From Variovorax sp. PBL-H6 (GTDB taxonomy: Bacteria; Pseudomonadota; Gammaproteobacteria; Burkholderiales; Burkholderiaceae_C), in the NCBI RefSeq assembly GCF_901827155.1, contig NZ_LR594659.1:5552501-5616500 (forward strand): a DNA stretch of 64,000 nucleotides, written 5' to 3'. The translations under genes and the position numbers were made by a program. The notes under the pieces are model-generated. The model did not search any database. It saw nothing but the letters and a program-made list of their open reading frames with translations, and was not told the DNA's origin. This document shows, piece by piece, positions 29,345 to 39,837 of the stretch (its first letter is position 1; every line of letters starts with the position of its first letter).

Positions 29345-30124
29345 CTACAGCGACTGCCGTGGCGCGCGCGCCAGAGTGCCAAGCCAGCCGTTCATCAGTG
29401 CGAGGCTGTATCGGCTCGCGACCGCCGCCACAAAGCGCAGGAAATCGACATGCGCCGCATCATCGGCGCGATCCGAGATGGTTCGCACCGCGGCGAAGGG
29501 GATGCGGTAGTCATGGCAGACCTGCGCCACCGCGGCGCCTTCCATCTCGCAGGCCAGCGCGTCCGGCAGGTCACGGCGCAGCGCCTCGCTGTCGGCCGCG
29601 CGGGCGATGAAGCGATCGCCGCTCACCACCAGGCCGCGGTGCAGGCGCGGCGCGTGCAGGCCGAAGTCGTCGACCACCTGCTGGCCGAGCAACTCGACCG
29701 GATCGCCCAGGAGCCGCTCGGCCACCGTCGCCAGCGCATCGCTGATGCCGGTGTCGGTCGCGAAGCGCGCATGCCCGGTCAGGGGCACCTCGTAGCGCGG
29801 AAAGATCGGCGATGCGTCCAGGTCGTGCTGCAGCAGCCGACTCGCCACCACCACGTCGCCCACCCGCACGCCGGGCGCCAGTCCGCCGGCCACGCCGGTG
29901 AAGACGATGGCACGCACGCCGAAGCGTTCGAGCAGCACGGTGGCGGTCGTGGCCGCGGCGACCTTGCCGATGCGCGACAGCACCGCGACCACCGGCTGGC
30001 CTTGCAGATGCCCGACCCAGAAATCGCGGCCGGCGATGCGCACGCGCTGCTCGTCGGGCATGGCGGCGAGCAGCGCTCCGAGCTCCTCCTGCATGGCTGC
30101 CACGATCGCGACCGGCGCCCCCAT
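29345..30124 (-). CDS. mtnN: 5'-methylthioadenosine/S-adenosylhomocysteine nucleosidase
   Basis: A 259-residue nucleosidase that cleaves MTA, SAH and 5'-deoxyadenosine to adenine and the thioribose. VAIVAAMQEELGALLAAM at the start, VFTGVAGGLAPGVRVGDVVV, the SGDRFI loop and the substrate-binding CEMEGAAVAQVC segment are characteristic. Its start lies 11 bases after the fadD stop on the same strand. The 174 bases between its stop and the deiminase-fold gene contain no recognised element. Confidence 0.93.
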   Translation of the reverse strand: MGAPVAIVAAMQEELGALLAAMPDEQRVRIAGRDFWVGHLQGQPVVAVLSRIGKVAAATTATVLLERFGVRAIVFTGVAGGLAPGVRVGDVVVASRLLQHDLDASPIFPRYEVPLTGHARFATDTGISDALATVAERLLGDPVELLGQQVVDDFGLHAPRLHRGLVVSGDRFIARAADSEALRRDLPDALACEMEGAAVAQVCHDYRIPFAAVRTISDRADDAAHVDFLRFVAAVASRYSLALMNGWLGTLARAPRQSL

Positions 30125-30135
30125 GAGATGCTCCG

Positions 30136-31812
30136 CTATTTCTTGTCGCGCAGCTCGCGACGCAGGATCTTGCCCACCGGCGTCTTCGGCAGCTCGGCGC
30201 GGAACTCGATCAACCTGGGCTGCTTGTAGCCGGTGAGGTTGGCACGGCAGAACTCGCGCACCTGGGCTTCGGTGAGCTCCGGGCTCTTCTTCACGATCAC
30301 CAGCTTGACCGCCTCTCCGGTCTTCTCGTCGGCGATGCCTACGGCCGCGCACTCGAGCACGCCCGGGATCTGCGCCACGACGTCCTCGATCTCGTTGGGG
30401 TACACGTTGAAGCCGGAGACCAGGATCATGTCCTTCTTGCGATCGACGATTTTGAAGAATCCACGCTCGTCGACCACGCCCACGTCGCCCGACTTGAAGT
30501 AGCCGTCTGCCGTCATGACCTTGGCCGTCTCGTCGGGGCGCTGCCAGTAGCCGGCCATCACCTGCGGGCCCTTGATCGCGATCTCGCCGGGTTGCCCGGC
30601 CGGCACTTCCTGGCCGTCGTCGTCCAGGAGCTTCAGGTAGGTGCTCGGCAGCGGCACGCCGATGGTGCCGGTGTACGCGGTGCTGGTGGTCGGGTTGCAG
30701 GTGGCAGACGGCGAGGTCTCCGAGAGGCCGTAGCCCTCGCAGATCGGGCAGCCGGTCTTCTCGAGCCAGAGCTTGGCGACCGCGCCCTGCACCGCCATGC
30801 CGCCGCCGACGGAGACCTTGAGGTTCTTCCAGTTGACGGTGTTGAAGTCCGGGTGGTTGGCCAGCCCATTGAAGAGTGTGTTGACCGCCGGGAAGCTGTG
30901 GAAGGTGTGCTTGGACAGCTCCTTGAGCACGGCCGGGATGTCTCGCGGATTCGGAATCAGGATCAGCTTGCCGCCAGTGCGCATGGACAGCATCATGTTC
31001 ACGGTGAAGGCGAAGATGTGATAGAGCGGCAGCGCGCACACGCTGGTCGGCTGCTCGCCGGCCGGCACCTTCTGCATGACCGGATCGTTCCAGGCCTCGG
31101 ACTGCAGCACGTTGGCGATCACGTTCCGGTGCAGCAGCACCGCGCCCTTCGAGACGCCGGTGGTGCCGCCGGTGTATTGCAGCACCGCAACGTCATCGGG
31201 TCCGATGGCCGCCGTCTGCAGCGTGCGCCCCTTCCCCTTGTCCAGCGCGTCGTTGAAGCGCACGGCGCCAGGCAGGCTGTACGCGGGCACCATCTTCTTG
31301 ACGTTGCGCACCACGTAGTTGACCAGCGCGCCCTTGAGCAGGCCGAGCCTGTCGCCCATGCCGCTCAGCATCACGTGCTTGACCGGCGTGGCACCGATGC
31401 ACTGCTGCAACGTGTGGCCGAAGTTCTCCATGATCACGATCGCCTTGGAGCCCGAGTCCTTGAGCTGATGCTCCAGCTCGCGCGGCGTGTAGAGCGGGTT
31501 CACGTTCACCAGGATCAGGCCGGCGCGCAGGATGCCGCAGACCGCGATGGGGTACTGCAGGCAGTTGGGCATCATCACAGCGACGCGATCGCCCTTGGCC
31601 AGGCCCAGGCCCTGCAGGTAGCTGGCGAAGGCGCGGCTCAGCTTGTCGACCTCGCCGTAGCCCATGTCCTTGCCCATGAAGCTGTAGGCCGTGCGATCTG
31701 CGAACTTCGAGAAGCTCTCCTCCATGAGCGCAACCAGCGAGGGGTAGTGCGAAGCGTCGATGTCGGCCGGTACGCCTTGCGGGTAGCTGCTGAGCCAGGG
31801 ACGGTCTGTCAT
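30136..31812 (-). CDS. fadD: Long-chain fatty acid-CoA ligase
   Basis: A 558-residue AMP-forming acyl-CoA synthetase that activates fatty acids at the inner membrane face. The AMP-binding P-loop YTGGTTGVSKGAVLLHRN, the GYGLSETSPSATCNP segment, YFKSGDVGVVDERGFFKIVD and the C-terminal lysine region (LPKTPVGKILRRELRDK) are all present. Length and order match FadD. It is downstream of the pnt genes but separated by a strong hairpin. Confidence 0.93.
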   Translation of the reverse strand: MTDRPWLSSYPQGVPADIDASHYPSLVALMEESFSKFADRTAYSFMGKDMGYGEVDKLSRAFASYLQGLGLAKGDRVAVMMPNCLQYPIAVCGILRAGLILVNVNPLYTPRELEHQLKDSGSKAIVIMENFGHTLQQCIGATPVKHVMLSGMGDRLGLLKGALVNYVVRNVKKMVPAYSLPGAVRFNDALDKGKGRTLQTAAIGPDDVAVLQYTGGTTGVSKGAVLLHRNVIANVLQSEAWNDPVMQKVPAGEQPTSVCALPLYHIFAFTVNMMLSMRTGGKLILIPNPRDIPAVLKELSKHTFHSFPAVNTLFNGLANHPDFNTVNWKNLKVSVGGGMAVQGAVAKLWLEKTGCPICEGYGLSETSPSATCNPTTSTAYTGTIGVPLPSTYLKLLDDDGQEVPAGQPGEIAIKGPQVMAGYWQRPDETAKVMTADGYFKSGDVGVVDERGFFKIVDRKKDMILVSGFNVYPNEIEDVVAQIPGVLECAAVGIADEKTGEAVKLVIVKKSPELTEAQVREFCRANLTGYKQPRLIEFRAELPKTPVGKILRRELRDKK

Positions 31813-31855
31813 CGATATGTCTCCTCAACGATTTTTTTGGATTCTGGTTACGGAA

Positions 31856-31887
31856 ACGCCGCCCGGCCTTCTCGGCTCGGGCGGCGT
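31856..31887 (-). terminator. Strong hairpin downstream of pntB
   Basis: A perfect 10-bp inverted repeat (ACGCCGCCCG / CGGGCGGCGT) with a 12-base interior that can itself pair in part (GCC/GGC). It lies between the pntB stop and the fadD start; on the minus strand it is followed by TTTCC, a weak U-run. It probably terminates or attenuates transcription from the pnt operon into fadD. Confidence 0.6.
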
Positions 31888-31908
31888 GCACACGGTGCGC
31901 CGCCACTC

Positions 31909-33396
31909 TTACTCGATCGCCTTGCCCATGTCCTCGACCACCTTCTTGGCGTCGCCGAAGACCATCATGGTCTTGTCCATGTAGAACAGCTCGTTGTCCA
32001 GCCCGGCATAACCCGCGGCCATCGAGCGCTTGTTCACGATCACCGTCTTGGCCTTGTACGCCTCCAGGATCGGCATGCCGTAGATCGGCGTGCCCTTGGT
32101 GAGCGCAGCAGGGTTCACCACGTCGTTGGCCCCCAGGATGATCGCCACGTCGGCCTGCGCGAACTCGCCGTTGATGTCCTCCATCTCGAACACCTGGTCG
32201 TAGGGCACCTCGGCCTCGGCCAGCAGCACGTTCATGTGCCCCGGCATGCGCCCGGCCACCGGGTGGATCGCGTACTTCACCGTCACGCCCTTCTCGGTGA
32301 GCTTTTGCGCCAGCTCGTTGACCGCGTGCTGCGCACGCGCCACCGCCAGGCCGTAGCCCGGCACGATGATCACCGTCTCGGCGTTGGAGAGCATGTAGGC
32401 CGCATCGTCCGCACTGCCGCTCTTGACCGGGCGCTGCTCCTTGGCTGCGCCGGTGGCAGCCGTCGCCTCGCCGCCGAAGCCGCCCAGGATCACGTTGAAG
32501 AACGAGCGGTTCATCGCCTTGCACATGATGTAGCTCAGGATCGCGCCGGAGCTGCCCACCAACGAGCCGGCCACGATGAGCATCGCGTTGTTCAAGCTGA
32601 AGCCGATGCCCGCGGCCGCCCAGCCCGAGTAGCTGTTGAGCATCGAGACCACCACCGGCATGTCCGCCCCGCCGATCGGGATGATGATCAGCACGCCCAT
32701 CACGAAGGCCAGCAGCAGCATCAGGAAGAAGGCGCTCCAGCTCTCGGTGGCCATGTAGACCAGCCCGAGCCCGATGGTCAGCAGCCCGAGCACCAGGTTG
32801 AGCATGTGCTGGCCCTTGAACTGCACCGGTGCGCCCTGGAACAGGCGGAACTTGTACTTGCCCGAGAGCTTGCCGAAGGCGATGACGGAGCCGCTGAAGG
32901 TGATGGCACCGATGGCGGCACCCAGGAAGAGCTCGAGGCGGTTGCCCGCGGGAATGGCGAAGCGCGCGAAGCCGTCGACCAGGTACGCGCCTTCGGGGGT
33001 GTTGGCGCCGAGGACCGCGGCGACCGGAGGCGGCGTGATGCCGAAGGCCCAGGGCTCGACCACGGCGGCCACTGCGATGAAGACGGCCGCCAGGCCGATC
33101 ATGCTGTGGAAGAAGGCCACCAGCTCGGGCATCTGGGTCATCTCGACGGTCTTGGCGCGCCAGGCGCCGTAGCCGCCGCCCACGACCAGGCCCAGCAGCA
33201 CCCAGGCCATGCCCTGGCCCTTGCCGCCGGCGAGCTGCACGATCAGCGCGGCGGTGGTGAGGATGGCGATGGTCATGCCCGCCATGCCGAAGAGGTTGCC
33301 GCGGATGGAGGTGGTGGGATGGCTCAGGCCCTTGAGGGCCTGGATGAAGCAGACGCTGGCGACCAGGTACAGCAGGGTGACGATGTTCATCGACAT
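31909..33396 (-). CDS. pntB: NAD(P)+ transhydrogenase subunit beta
   Basis: A 495-residue subunit holding the NADP(H)-binding domain III and most of the membrane domain of the proton-translocating transhydrogenase, which makes NADPH from NADH using the proton gradient. Early hydrophobic helices (LYLVASVCFIQALKGLSHPT) are followed by the C-terminal VIIVPGYGLAVARAQHAVNE, the NADP site, and VILGANDVVNPAALT. It directly follows the small pntA C-terminal subunit with a two-base gap. Confidence 0.96.
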   Translation of the reverse strand: MSMNIVTLLYLVASVCFIQALKGLSHPTTSIRGNLFGMAGMTIAILTTAALIVQLAGGKGQGMAWVLLGLVVGGGYGAWRAKTVEMTQMPELVAFFHSMIGLAAVFIAVAAVVEPWAFGITPPPVAAVLGANTPEGAYLVDGFARFAIPAGNRLELFLGAAIGAITFSGSVIAFGKLSGKYKFRLFQGAPVQFKGQHMLNLVLGLLTIGLGLVYMATESWSAFFLMLLLAFVMGVLIIIPIGGADMPVVVSMLNSYSGWAAAGIGFSLNNAMLIVAGSLVGSSGAILSYIMCKAMNRSFFNVILGGFGGEATAATGAAKEQRPVKSGSADDAAYMLSNAETVIIVPGYGLAVARAQHAVNELAQKLTEKGVTVKYAIHPVAGRMPGHMNVLLAEAEVPYDQVFEMEDINGEFAQADVAIILGANDVVNPAALTKGTPIYGMPILEAYKAKTVIVNKRSMAAGYAGLDNELFYMDKTMMVFGDAKKVVEDMGKAIE

Positions 33397-33398
33397 GG

Positions 33399-33728
33399 TC
33401 AGTGGCCCCCCGCCTTGGCGGCTGCGGGGGCGGCCTTCTTGTCCTTCTTCCTGAACATCTCGAGCATGCGCCGGGTGACGAGGAAGCCGCCGAAGACGTT
33501 GACCGCGGCGAGCGCCACGGCCAGCACGCCCATGCCCTTGCCCAGCCAGCTGGTGGTGAGGGCGGCTGCGAGCATGGCGCCGACGATGACGATGGCGGAG
33601 ATGGCGTTGGTCACGGCCATCAGGGGGGTGTGCAGCGCGGGGGTGACGGTCCAGACGACGTGGTAGCCCACGTAGATGGCGAGCACGAAGATGATCAGGT
33701 TGATGACGGTGTGGGAGACGGGGTCCAT
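33399..33728 (-). CDS. NAD(P) transhydrogenase subunit alpha, membrane part (PntA2/PntAB)
   Basis: A 109-residue membrane subunit with three hydrophobic helices ([55 protein letters not shown]). It matches the C-terminal, membrane-embedded part of PntA, encoded separately as in Rhodospirillum-type three-subunit transhydrogenases. It lies between the soluble alpha part and pntB with short spacers, making one operon. Confidence 0.93.
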   Translation of the reverse strand: MDPVSHTVINLIIFVLAIYVGYHVVWTVTPALHTPLMAVTNAISAIVIVGAMLAAALTTSWLGKGMGVLAVALAAVNVFGGFLVTRRMLEMFRKKDKKAAPAAAKAGGH

Positions 33729-33747
33729 GGGCTGTGCTTCCTCGTTC

Positions 33748-34862
<1,115 letters not shown>

Positions 34863-35086
34863 GGGGATCTCCTCGGGGAACGTTGGAATTCGCGCCGAGC
34901 TTACATGAAGATGACAGCCGCACGGCACCCGCACTGTCGCCGGGGTGCGCGGACCTGCTGGTGCGCCGTCGCCATGCACGCACACCTGCTTTCAATTCGG
35001 CACCCGCATCCTGTACAGTGCGATCCGCGCTCGACCGGCGCCCAGAATGGCCGGCAGCGTGGAACAAGAATCTTCAGGGGGAAGCT

Positions 35087-35815
35087 ATGCGAATAGCGAT
35101 GCTCGACGATGAGCCGCGCGAGATCGAATCGATCCAGCGCATGATGGCGATCAGCGGTTACGAGTGCCACGGCTATGCCAGCGGCAAGTCTTTGCTGCGC
35201 GGGCTGCGCGCGCAGCGATACGACCTGCTGGTGCTTGGCTGGCGCCCCCCTGAAGTCGCAGGAATCGCAATGGTCCGGCGCCTGCGCGAGCGCTTCGGCA
35301 ACCGGCTGCCGCTGCTCCTCACGGCGGGCCCCGAGCACAAGGCCCGACTGACCTCGGCTCTGCTGGCCGGCGCCGACGACTTCATGATCAAGCCCCTGGG
35401 CAGTGCCGAACTGCAGGCGCGCGTGCACGCCCTGCTGCGCCGTGCATATCCCACGCGTTTCGAAAGAGAGCTGGACTACGGGCCCTATCACTTCTCCCCG
35501 CTCACCGGTACGATCCGCCTGCGCGGGGAACCGGTGCGGTTGAAACAGCGCGAGTACGACCTCGCGTTGCTTCTCTTTCGCAATATCGGTCGACTGCTGC
35601 CGCGCGAGTACCTGATGCTGACCGTGTGGGGGAAAGGGCTCGAAACCGGTTCGCGTTCGCTCGACACGCATGTGTCGCGGCTGCGTGCCCAGCTGGATCT
35701 GCGCCCCGCCAACGGCATGATCCTGGCCTCCGTCTACGGCCTGGGCTACCGGCTGGAGTACTTCGCCGGCGGCGAGGCCGAGTCGCCGTATCCCACGGCG
35801 GGGGCAGCAGAATGA
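35087..35815 (+). CDS. OmpR-type response regulator with degenerate receiver domain
   Basis: A 242-residue protein: receiver-like domain (about 1-120) and an OmpR/PhoB winged helix (about 125-225; RLKQREYDLALLLFRNIGRL and RSLDTHVSRLRAQLDLRPAN). The acidic pair Asp7-Asp8, Thr79 and Lys102 of the receiver are kept, but the phosphoacceptor Asp is Gly51 (YDLLVLGWRPP; codon GGC). It should therefore not be phosphorylated in the usual way, and may bind DNA constitutively or respond to something else. No histidine kinase gene is adjacent. The ATG has an AGGGGGAAG sequence just upstream. It is followed closely by the DUF4019 gene. Confidence 0.9.
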   Translation: MRIAMLDDEPREIESIQRMMAISGYECHGYASGKSLLRGLRAQRYDLLVLGWRPPEVAGIAMVRRLRERFGNRLPLLLTAGPEHKARLTSALLAGADDFMIKPLGSAELQARVHALLRRAYPTRFERELDYGPYHFSPLTGTIRLRGEPVRLKQREYDLALLLFRNIGRLLPREYLMLTVWGKGLETGSRSLDTHVSRLRAQLDLRPANGMILASVYGLGYRLEYFAGGEAESPYPTAGAAE

Positions 35816-35837
35816 TCAACCAAGGAGTGAAGCCGCG

Positions 35838-36272
35838 ATGAAACAGATGTTCCGAACCCTTCTGGCAGTTGTCCTGCTCGGTGGCTGGCTGCAGATCGCC
35901 AGTGCACAGGATGCGGAACCGAGCGACCTGGTCCGCGGCGGCCTGCAGGCGATCCAGATGATCGACCAGAACAAGACCGGCGAACTCTGGGACGGCGCCA
36001 CGCCGGCGGCCCGCAAGCGCGTGAGCCGCGACGACTTCGTGAACCAGGTCGCCAAGGCACGCACCCCGCTGGGCGCCGCGCAGCAACGCACCTGGGTCGC
36101 CATCAACCGGCAGGTGGTCGCCGAAAGCAACCAGGAGCTCGCCGGCCAATACGTGAGCATCGAATACGAGACCCGCTTTGCCAACAAGGCGAACGCCACC
36201 GTGCGCGAGCTGGTGACCTTCCAGCTGGGCGACGACCGGGTCTGGCGCTTCTCGGGCTACGTATTGCGCTGA
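35838..36272 (+). CDS. Exported DUF4019-domain protein
   Basis: A 144-residue protein with a clear signal peptide (MKQMFRTLLAVVLLGGWLQI, likely cleaved after ASA near residue 23). The mature part, including SIEYETRFANKANATVREL and ending DDRVWRFSGYVLR, matches DUF4019 periplasmic proteins of unknown function, which have a cystatin/NTF2-like look. It lies 22 bases after the response regulator gene and 10 bases before the Nudix gene, so the three may be cotranscribed. Confidence 0.75.
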   Translation: MKQMFRTLLAVVLLGGWLQIASAQDAEPSDLVRGGLQAIQMIDQNKTGELWDGATPAARKRVSRDDFVNQVAKARTPLGAAQQRTWVAINRQVVAESNQELAGQYVSIEYETRFANKANATVRELVTFQLGDDRVWRFSGYVLR

Positions 36273-36282
36273 TGGTGCGCTG

Positions 36283-36768
36283 ATGGCGTTTCGCTGGAAG
36301 CCCAACGTCACCGTCGCGGCGGTGATCGAGCGGGCCGGCCGCTTCCTCGTGGTCGAGGAAGAGACGAGCGATGGCCTGCGGTTGAACTCGCCTGCAGGCC
36401 ACCTGGACCCCGGCGAGTCGCCGGCCGAAGGCTGCGCGCGCGAGACGCTGGAAGAAACCGCGCACCGCTTCACCCCGACTGCGCTGGTGGGCATCTACAT
36501 GTCGCGCCAGCGCAGCGCCCGCGGCGAGGACACCACCTACATGCGCTTCGCCTTCTGCGGCACGCTGGGGCCTCTCGACCCGGGCCGCGCGCTGGACCAC
36601 GGCATCGTGCGCACCTTGTGGCTGACGGCCGAGGAGCTGCGAGCGAACCGCGAGCGGCATCGCAGCCCGCTGCTGTTGCAATGCGTGGACGACTATCTGG
36701 CGGGGCGCCGCTATCCGCTGGATCTCATCCACGTCCACCCGTCCGTGAACGGCGGCGGCGACGACTGA
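36283..36768 (+). CDS. Nudix hydrolase (NudJ-like)
   Basis: A 161-residue Nudix protein. The Nudix box begins in GHLDPGESPAEGCARETLEE and ends in TAH, with the RExxEE core present. NudJ-type enzymes hydrolyse nucleoside di/triphosphates or thiamine pyrophosphate precursors; the substrate cannot be fixed from sequence. It starts 10 bases after the DUF4019 gene and converges with mnmA, an adjacency also seen for nudJ and mnmA in other proteobacteria. Confidence 0.85.
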   Translation: MAFRWKPNVTVAAVIERAGRFLVVEEETSDGLRLNSPAGHLDPGESPAEGCARETLEETAHRFTPTALVGIYMSRQRSARGEDTTYMRFAFCGTLGPLDPGRALDHGIVRTLWLTAEELRANRERHRSPLLLQCVDDYLAGRRYPLDLIHVHPSVNGGGDD

Positions 36769-36831
36769 GCGGCGCATCGCCGCTCCAGCAGCGACTCGCA
36801 GCAGAGCAGGCAGCCAGAATTCCGATGAAGG

Positions 36832-37941
36832 TCAGCCGGCCCGCGAGATGACCCCGCCGCCCAGGCAAACCTCGCGGTCGTAGAGCACGGCCGACTGCCC
36901 CGGCGTTACCGCCCATTGGGGCTCGGCAAAGGCAAGACGGAACGCCCCATTGGCGCCCTCGACCAGCGTGCAGCCGGCATCGGCTTGCCGGTAGCGCGAC
37001 TTCGCCGCATAGACGCCCGCGGACGGCGCCACGCCGGCAACCCAGCTCGCATCGTCGGCGTCCAGCGCAGGCGACTGCAGCCAGGGATGGTCGTGGCCCT
37101 GCACCACCCACAGCGTGTTCTTTTCGATGTCCTTGCGCGCAACGAACCAGGGCGCATGCTCGCCGGCGCCCCGCTGCGCGCCTTTGGGCTTGAGGCCACC
37201 GATGCCCAAGCCCTGGCGCTGGCCAAGGGTGTAGAAGCTCAGGCCCTGGTGCTCGCCGATGCGCCTGCCTTGCTCGTCCCGGATCGGGCCCGGTTCCTTC
37301 GAGATGTAGCGGTTGAGGAATTCCCGGAACGGTCGCTCGCCGATGAAGCAGATGCCGGTCGAGTCCTTCTTCCTGGCGTTGGGCAGCCCGATGTCATCGG
37401 CGATGCGGCGTACTTCTGTCTTGTGCAGCTCGCCGACAGGGAACATCGTCTTCGCCAGCTGCTGCTGGTTCAAACGGTGCAGGAAATAGCTCTGGTCCTT
37501 CGCCGGATCGAGGCCCTTGAGCAGCTCGTACCGGCCGCTCGCGGCATTGAAGCGCACGCGCGCATAGTGACCGGTGGCAATCTTTTCCGCGCCAAGACGC
37601 ATCGCATGATCAAGGAAAGCCTTGAACTTGATCTCGGCATTGCACAGCACGTCCGGGTTGGGGGTACGGCCGGCCTGGTACTCGCGCAGGAATTCGGCGA
37701 AGACACGGTCCTTGTAGTCGGCCGCGAAGTTGACGTGCTCGATTTCGATGCCCAGCACGTCAGCCACGCTGGCGGCATCGATGAAGTCGATGTTCGACGA
37801 ACAATATTCGCTGTCGTCGTCGTCCTCCCAGTTCTTCATGAAGATGCCGATCACCTCATGGCCCTGCTGCTTGAGCAGGTGCGCCGTGACCGCGGAGTCG
37901 ACTCCGCCGCTCAGGCCCACCACGATGCGCTGCTTGTCCAT
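36832..37941 (-). CDS. mnmA: tRNA-specific 2-thiouridylase
   Basis: A 369-residue enzyme that puts sulfur on U34 of tRNA-Lys, -Glu and -Gln. The ATP PP-loop GLSGGVDS is at 9-16. The catalytic cysteines lie in [14 protein letters not shown] and [32 protein letters not shown] is the usual N-terminus; an in-frame ATG nine codons upstream (37968) is a less likely start. It converges with the Nudix gene. Confidence 0.96.
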   Translation of the reverse strand: MDKQRIVVGLSGGVDSAVTAHLLKQQGHEVIGIFMKNWEDDDDSEYCSSNIDFIDAASVADVLGIEIEHVNFAADYKDRVFAEFLREYQAGRTPNPDVLCNAEIKFKAFLDHAMRLGAEKIATGHYARVRFNAASGRYELLKGLDPAKDQSYFLHRLNQQQLAKTMFPVGELHKTEVRRIADDIGLPNARKKDSTGICFIGERPFREFLNRYISKEPGPIRDEQGRRIGEHQGLSFYTLGQRQGLGIGGLKPKGAQRGAGEHAPWFVARKDIEKNTLWVVQGHDHPWLQSPALDADDASWVAGVAPSAGVYAAKSRYRQADAGCTLVEGANGAFRLAFAEPQWAVTPGQSAVLYDREVCLGGGVISRAG

Positions 37942-38125
37942 GGGCCGCGATTGTCCCAGCCCGGACATGCCGTTGCCGGTGCGCGGGTAATCACGGGTCG
38001 CGCAACGCGGGCCGCCTCTGCAGGTCCTCCCAGTTGAAAGAAGCGGCGCCAAGGTTCACACTGCAACGCCGATCGGAAGCACAACAACGCCGGCGGGCGC
38101 CGAGGCGTCCGCCAAGGAGACACGC

Positions 38126-39730
38126 ATGGATCATCTCAGCGGCATGGACGCTTCGTTCCTGCACCTCGAAACCCCCGAATCGCCGATGCACGTCGGAAGC
38201 CTGCATCTGATCGACCTTCCGCCCGGCTACGACGGCGATTTCGCCGAGGATGCCAAGAAGTACCTCAGCGGGCGCCTGCACCTCGCCGCAGTGTTCGTGC
38301 GCAAGCTGGCGATGATGCCTTTCGACCTGGCCAACCCGGTGTGGGTGGACGACGACGACCTGGACCTGGACCACCATATCCATCACGTGATCATGCCGAG
38401 GCCCGGTACCCTGGCGCAGCTGGAGCGCCTCGTGGGGCGGCTGCATTCCTCGCTGCTGGACCGCAGCCGCCCGCTGTGGGAGATGCACATCATCGAGGGT
38501 TTGCAGACCGGCCAGGTGGCGCTCTACAGCAAGATGCACCATGCCGCGATCGACGGCCAGGCTGGTGTGGCGGTAGCCAAGGCGCTGTTCGACATCTCCG
38601 ATACGCCGGCGCCGGTGAAGGCCCCGCGCGTGACGCGCCGGCCCGATGCGTCGCAGCTCGGCATGGCCGAGCTGGCCACGGCCGCGCTGAGCAACGCGGT
38701 GCAGCAGTACGTGAAGCTGATCCAGTCGATCCCGGCCACCGCCAAGGCCATCGGCAACGTGCTGATGCCGGTGTCGGAAGGGACCGGCCAGCGCAAGTTC
38801 GAGCTGCCCAAAGCATTGCGCACCGCGCCGCGCACGCCGCTCAACGTTTCGATCACCAACCAGCGCTCCTTTGCCGCGCGCTCGGTCCCGCTGGCGGAAG
38901 TCAAGCAGATGTCGAAGGCCACCGGCACCAGCCTCAACGACATCGTGCTGGCGATCTGCGCAGGCGCGCTGCGCCGCTACCTGGCTGACTACGGCTGCAA
39001 GCCGGCCAAGCCGCTGATCGCAGCCGTGCCGGTGTCGCTGCGCAGCGAGGGCAACACCGACCTCAACAACCAGGTCTCGGTGATGCTGGTGAGCCTGGCC
39101 ACGGACATCGCCGATCCGCTGGAGCGCCTCGCGGCGATCCACGAATCTTCGAGCGAGGGCAAGAAGCTCACCGGCAATGTCAAAGCCGCGATTCCGACCG
39201 ATTTCCCCTCGCTGGGCGTGCCCTCGCTGATGTCGGGCCTGGCGTCGCTCTACGGCCGCTCAGGGTTGCCTGACAAGCTGCCGCCGGTCGCCAACGTGGC
39301 GATCTCCAACGTGCCGGGGCCTTCCTTCGCACTCTATTTCGCGGGTGCCAAGGTCGCGTCCTACTTCCCGGTTTCGATCCCGGGCCACGGGCTCGCGCTG
39401 AACATGACGGTGCAGAGCTACAACGGCGCGCTCGATTTCGGCCTCACCGCCTGCCGCCGCGCGGTGCCGGATGTGACAGACCTGGGTGACTATGTGGTGG
39501 CCGAGCACAAGAAGCTGTTCGGGCTGATCGTGGAGAACGCGGCGCAGGCTGCTGCGGCCGCGCCCGTCGAGATGCCGGTTGCTGCCGTTGTGTCGAAGGC
39601 TCCCGCGAAGAAGCGGGCGTCACCGAAGGTGGTGGCGAAGAAAAAGGTGACAGCGAACGCCGTGCGCGCTGCAGTACCGAAAGCACCACGCAAGACCCCC
39701 GCCTCCAAGCGCGCTGCCGCGCTGAACTGA
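38126..39730 (+). CDS. Wax ester synthase/diacylglycerol acyltransferase (WS/DGAT) with polycationic C-terminal tail
   Basis: A 534-residue O-acyltransferase. The active-site HHxxxDG motif is MHHAAIDGQAG, and the N-terminal MDHLSGMDASFLHLETPESP and later PVSLRSEGNTDLNNQVSVML are typical. It should join fatty acyl-CoA to alcohols or diacylglycerol to make storage lipid at the membrane. The last roughly 55 residues are Ala/Lys/Pro-rich (APAKKRASPKVVAKKK, then APRKTPASKR), resembling histone H1-like or phasin tails, which standard WS/DGATs lack. It is followed by a hairpin repeat. Confidence 0.9.
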   Translation: MDHLSGMDASFLHLETPESPMHVGSLHLIDLPPGYDGDFAEDAKKYLSGRLHLAAVFVRKLAMMPFDLANPVWVDDDDLDLDHHIHHVIMPRPGTLAQLERLVGRLHSSLLDRSRPLWEMHIIEGLQTGQVALYSKMHHAAIDGQAGVAVAKALFDISDTPAPVKAPRVTRRPDASQLGMAELATAALSNAVQQYVKLIQSIPATAKAIGNVLMPVSEGTGQRKFELPKALRTAPRTPLNVSITNQRSFAARSVPLAEVKQMSKATGTSLNDIVLAICAGALRRYLADYGCKPAKPLIAAVPVSLRSEGNTDLNNQVSVMLVSLATDIADPLERLAAIHESSSEGKKLTGNVKAAIPTDFPSLGVPSLMSGLASLYGRSGLPDKLPPVANVAISNVPGPSFALYFAGAKVASYFPVSIPGHGLALNMTVQSYNGALDFGLTACRRAVPDVTDLGDYVVAEHKKLFGLIVENAAQAAAAAPVEMPVAAVVSKAPAKKRASPKVVAKKKVTANAVRAAVPKAPRKTPASKRAAALN

Positions 39731-39748
39731 CTTTCCCTTGGACTTGCT

Positions 39749-39769
39749 CCCTCTCCGTCCGGGAGAGGG
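39749..39769. repeat. GGGAGAGGG-type hairpin, copy 1
   Basis: CCCTCTCC and GGAGAGGG form an 8-bp stem with a 5-base loop, 19 bases after the WS/DGAT stop codon. With copy 2 it brackets the 3' junction of two convergent genes. It lacks a following T-run, so it reads more like a dispersed intergenic hairpin repeat than a simple terminator. Confidence 0.6.
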
Positions 39770-39837
39770 TTGGACCGAGGGCACCGGACCTTCGCTCAGA
39801 TGCAGCGCTTCAACAACCGCCGAGTGCCCCACCCCCG

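Noticed and set aside
30592..33666. A very long open frame (over 1000 codons) on the plus strand opposite fadD and pntB
   Set aside because: It is antisense to two well-recognised genes, its translation is rich in His, Arg, Gly and Val with no domain, and such frames are expected in GC-rich DNA with strong codon bias.
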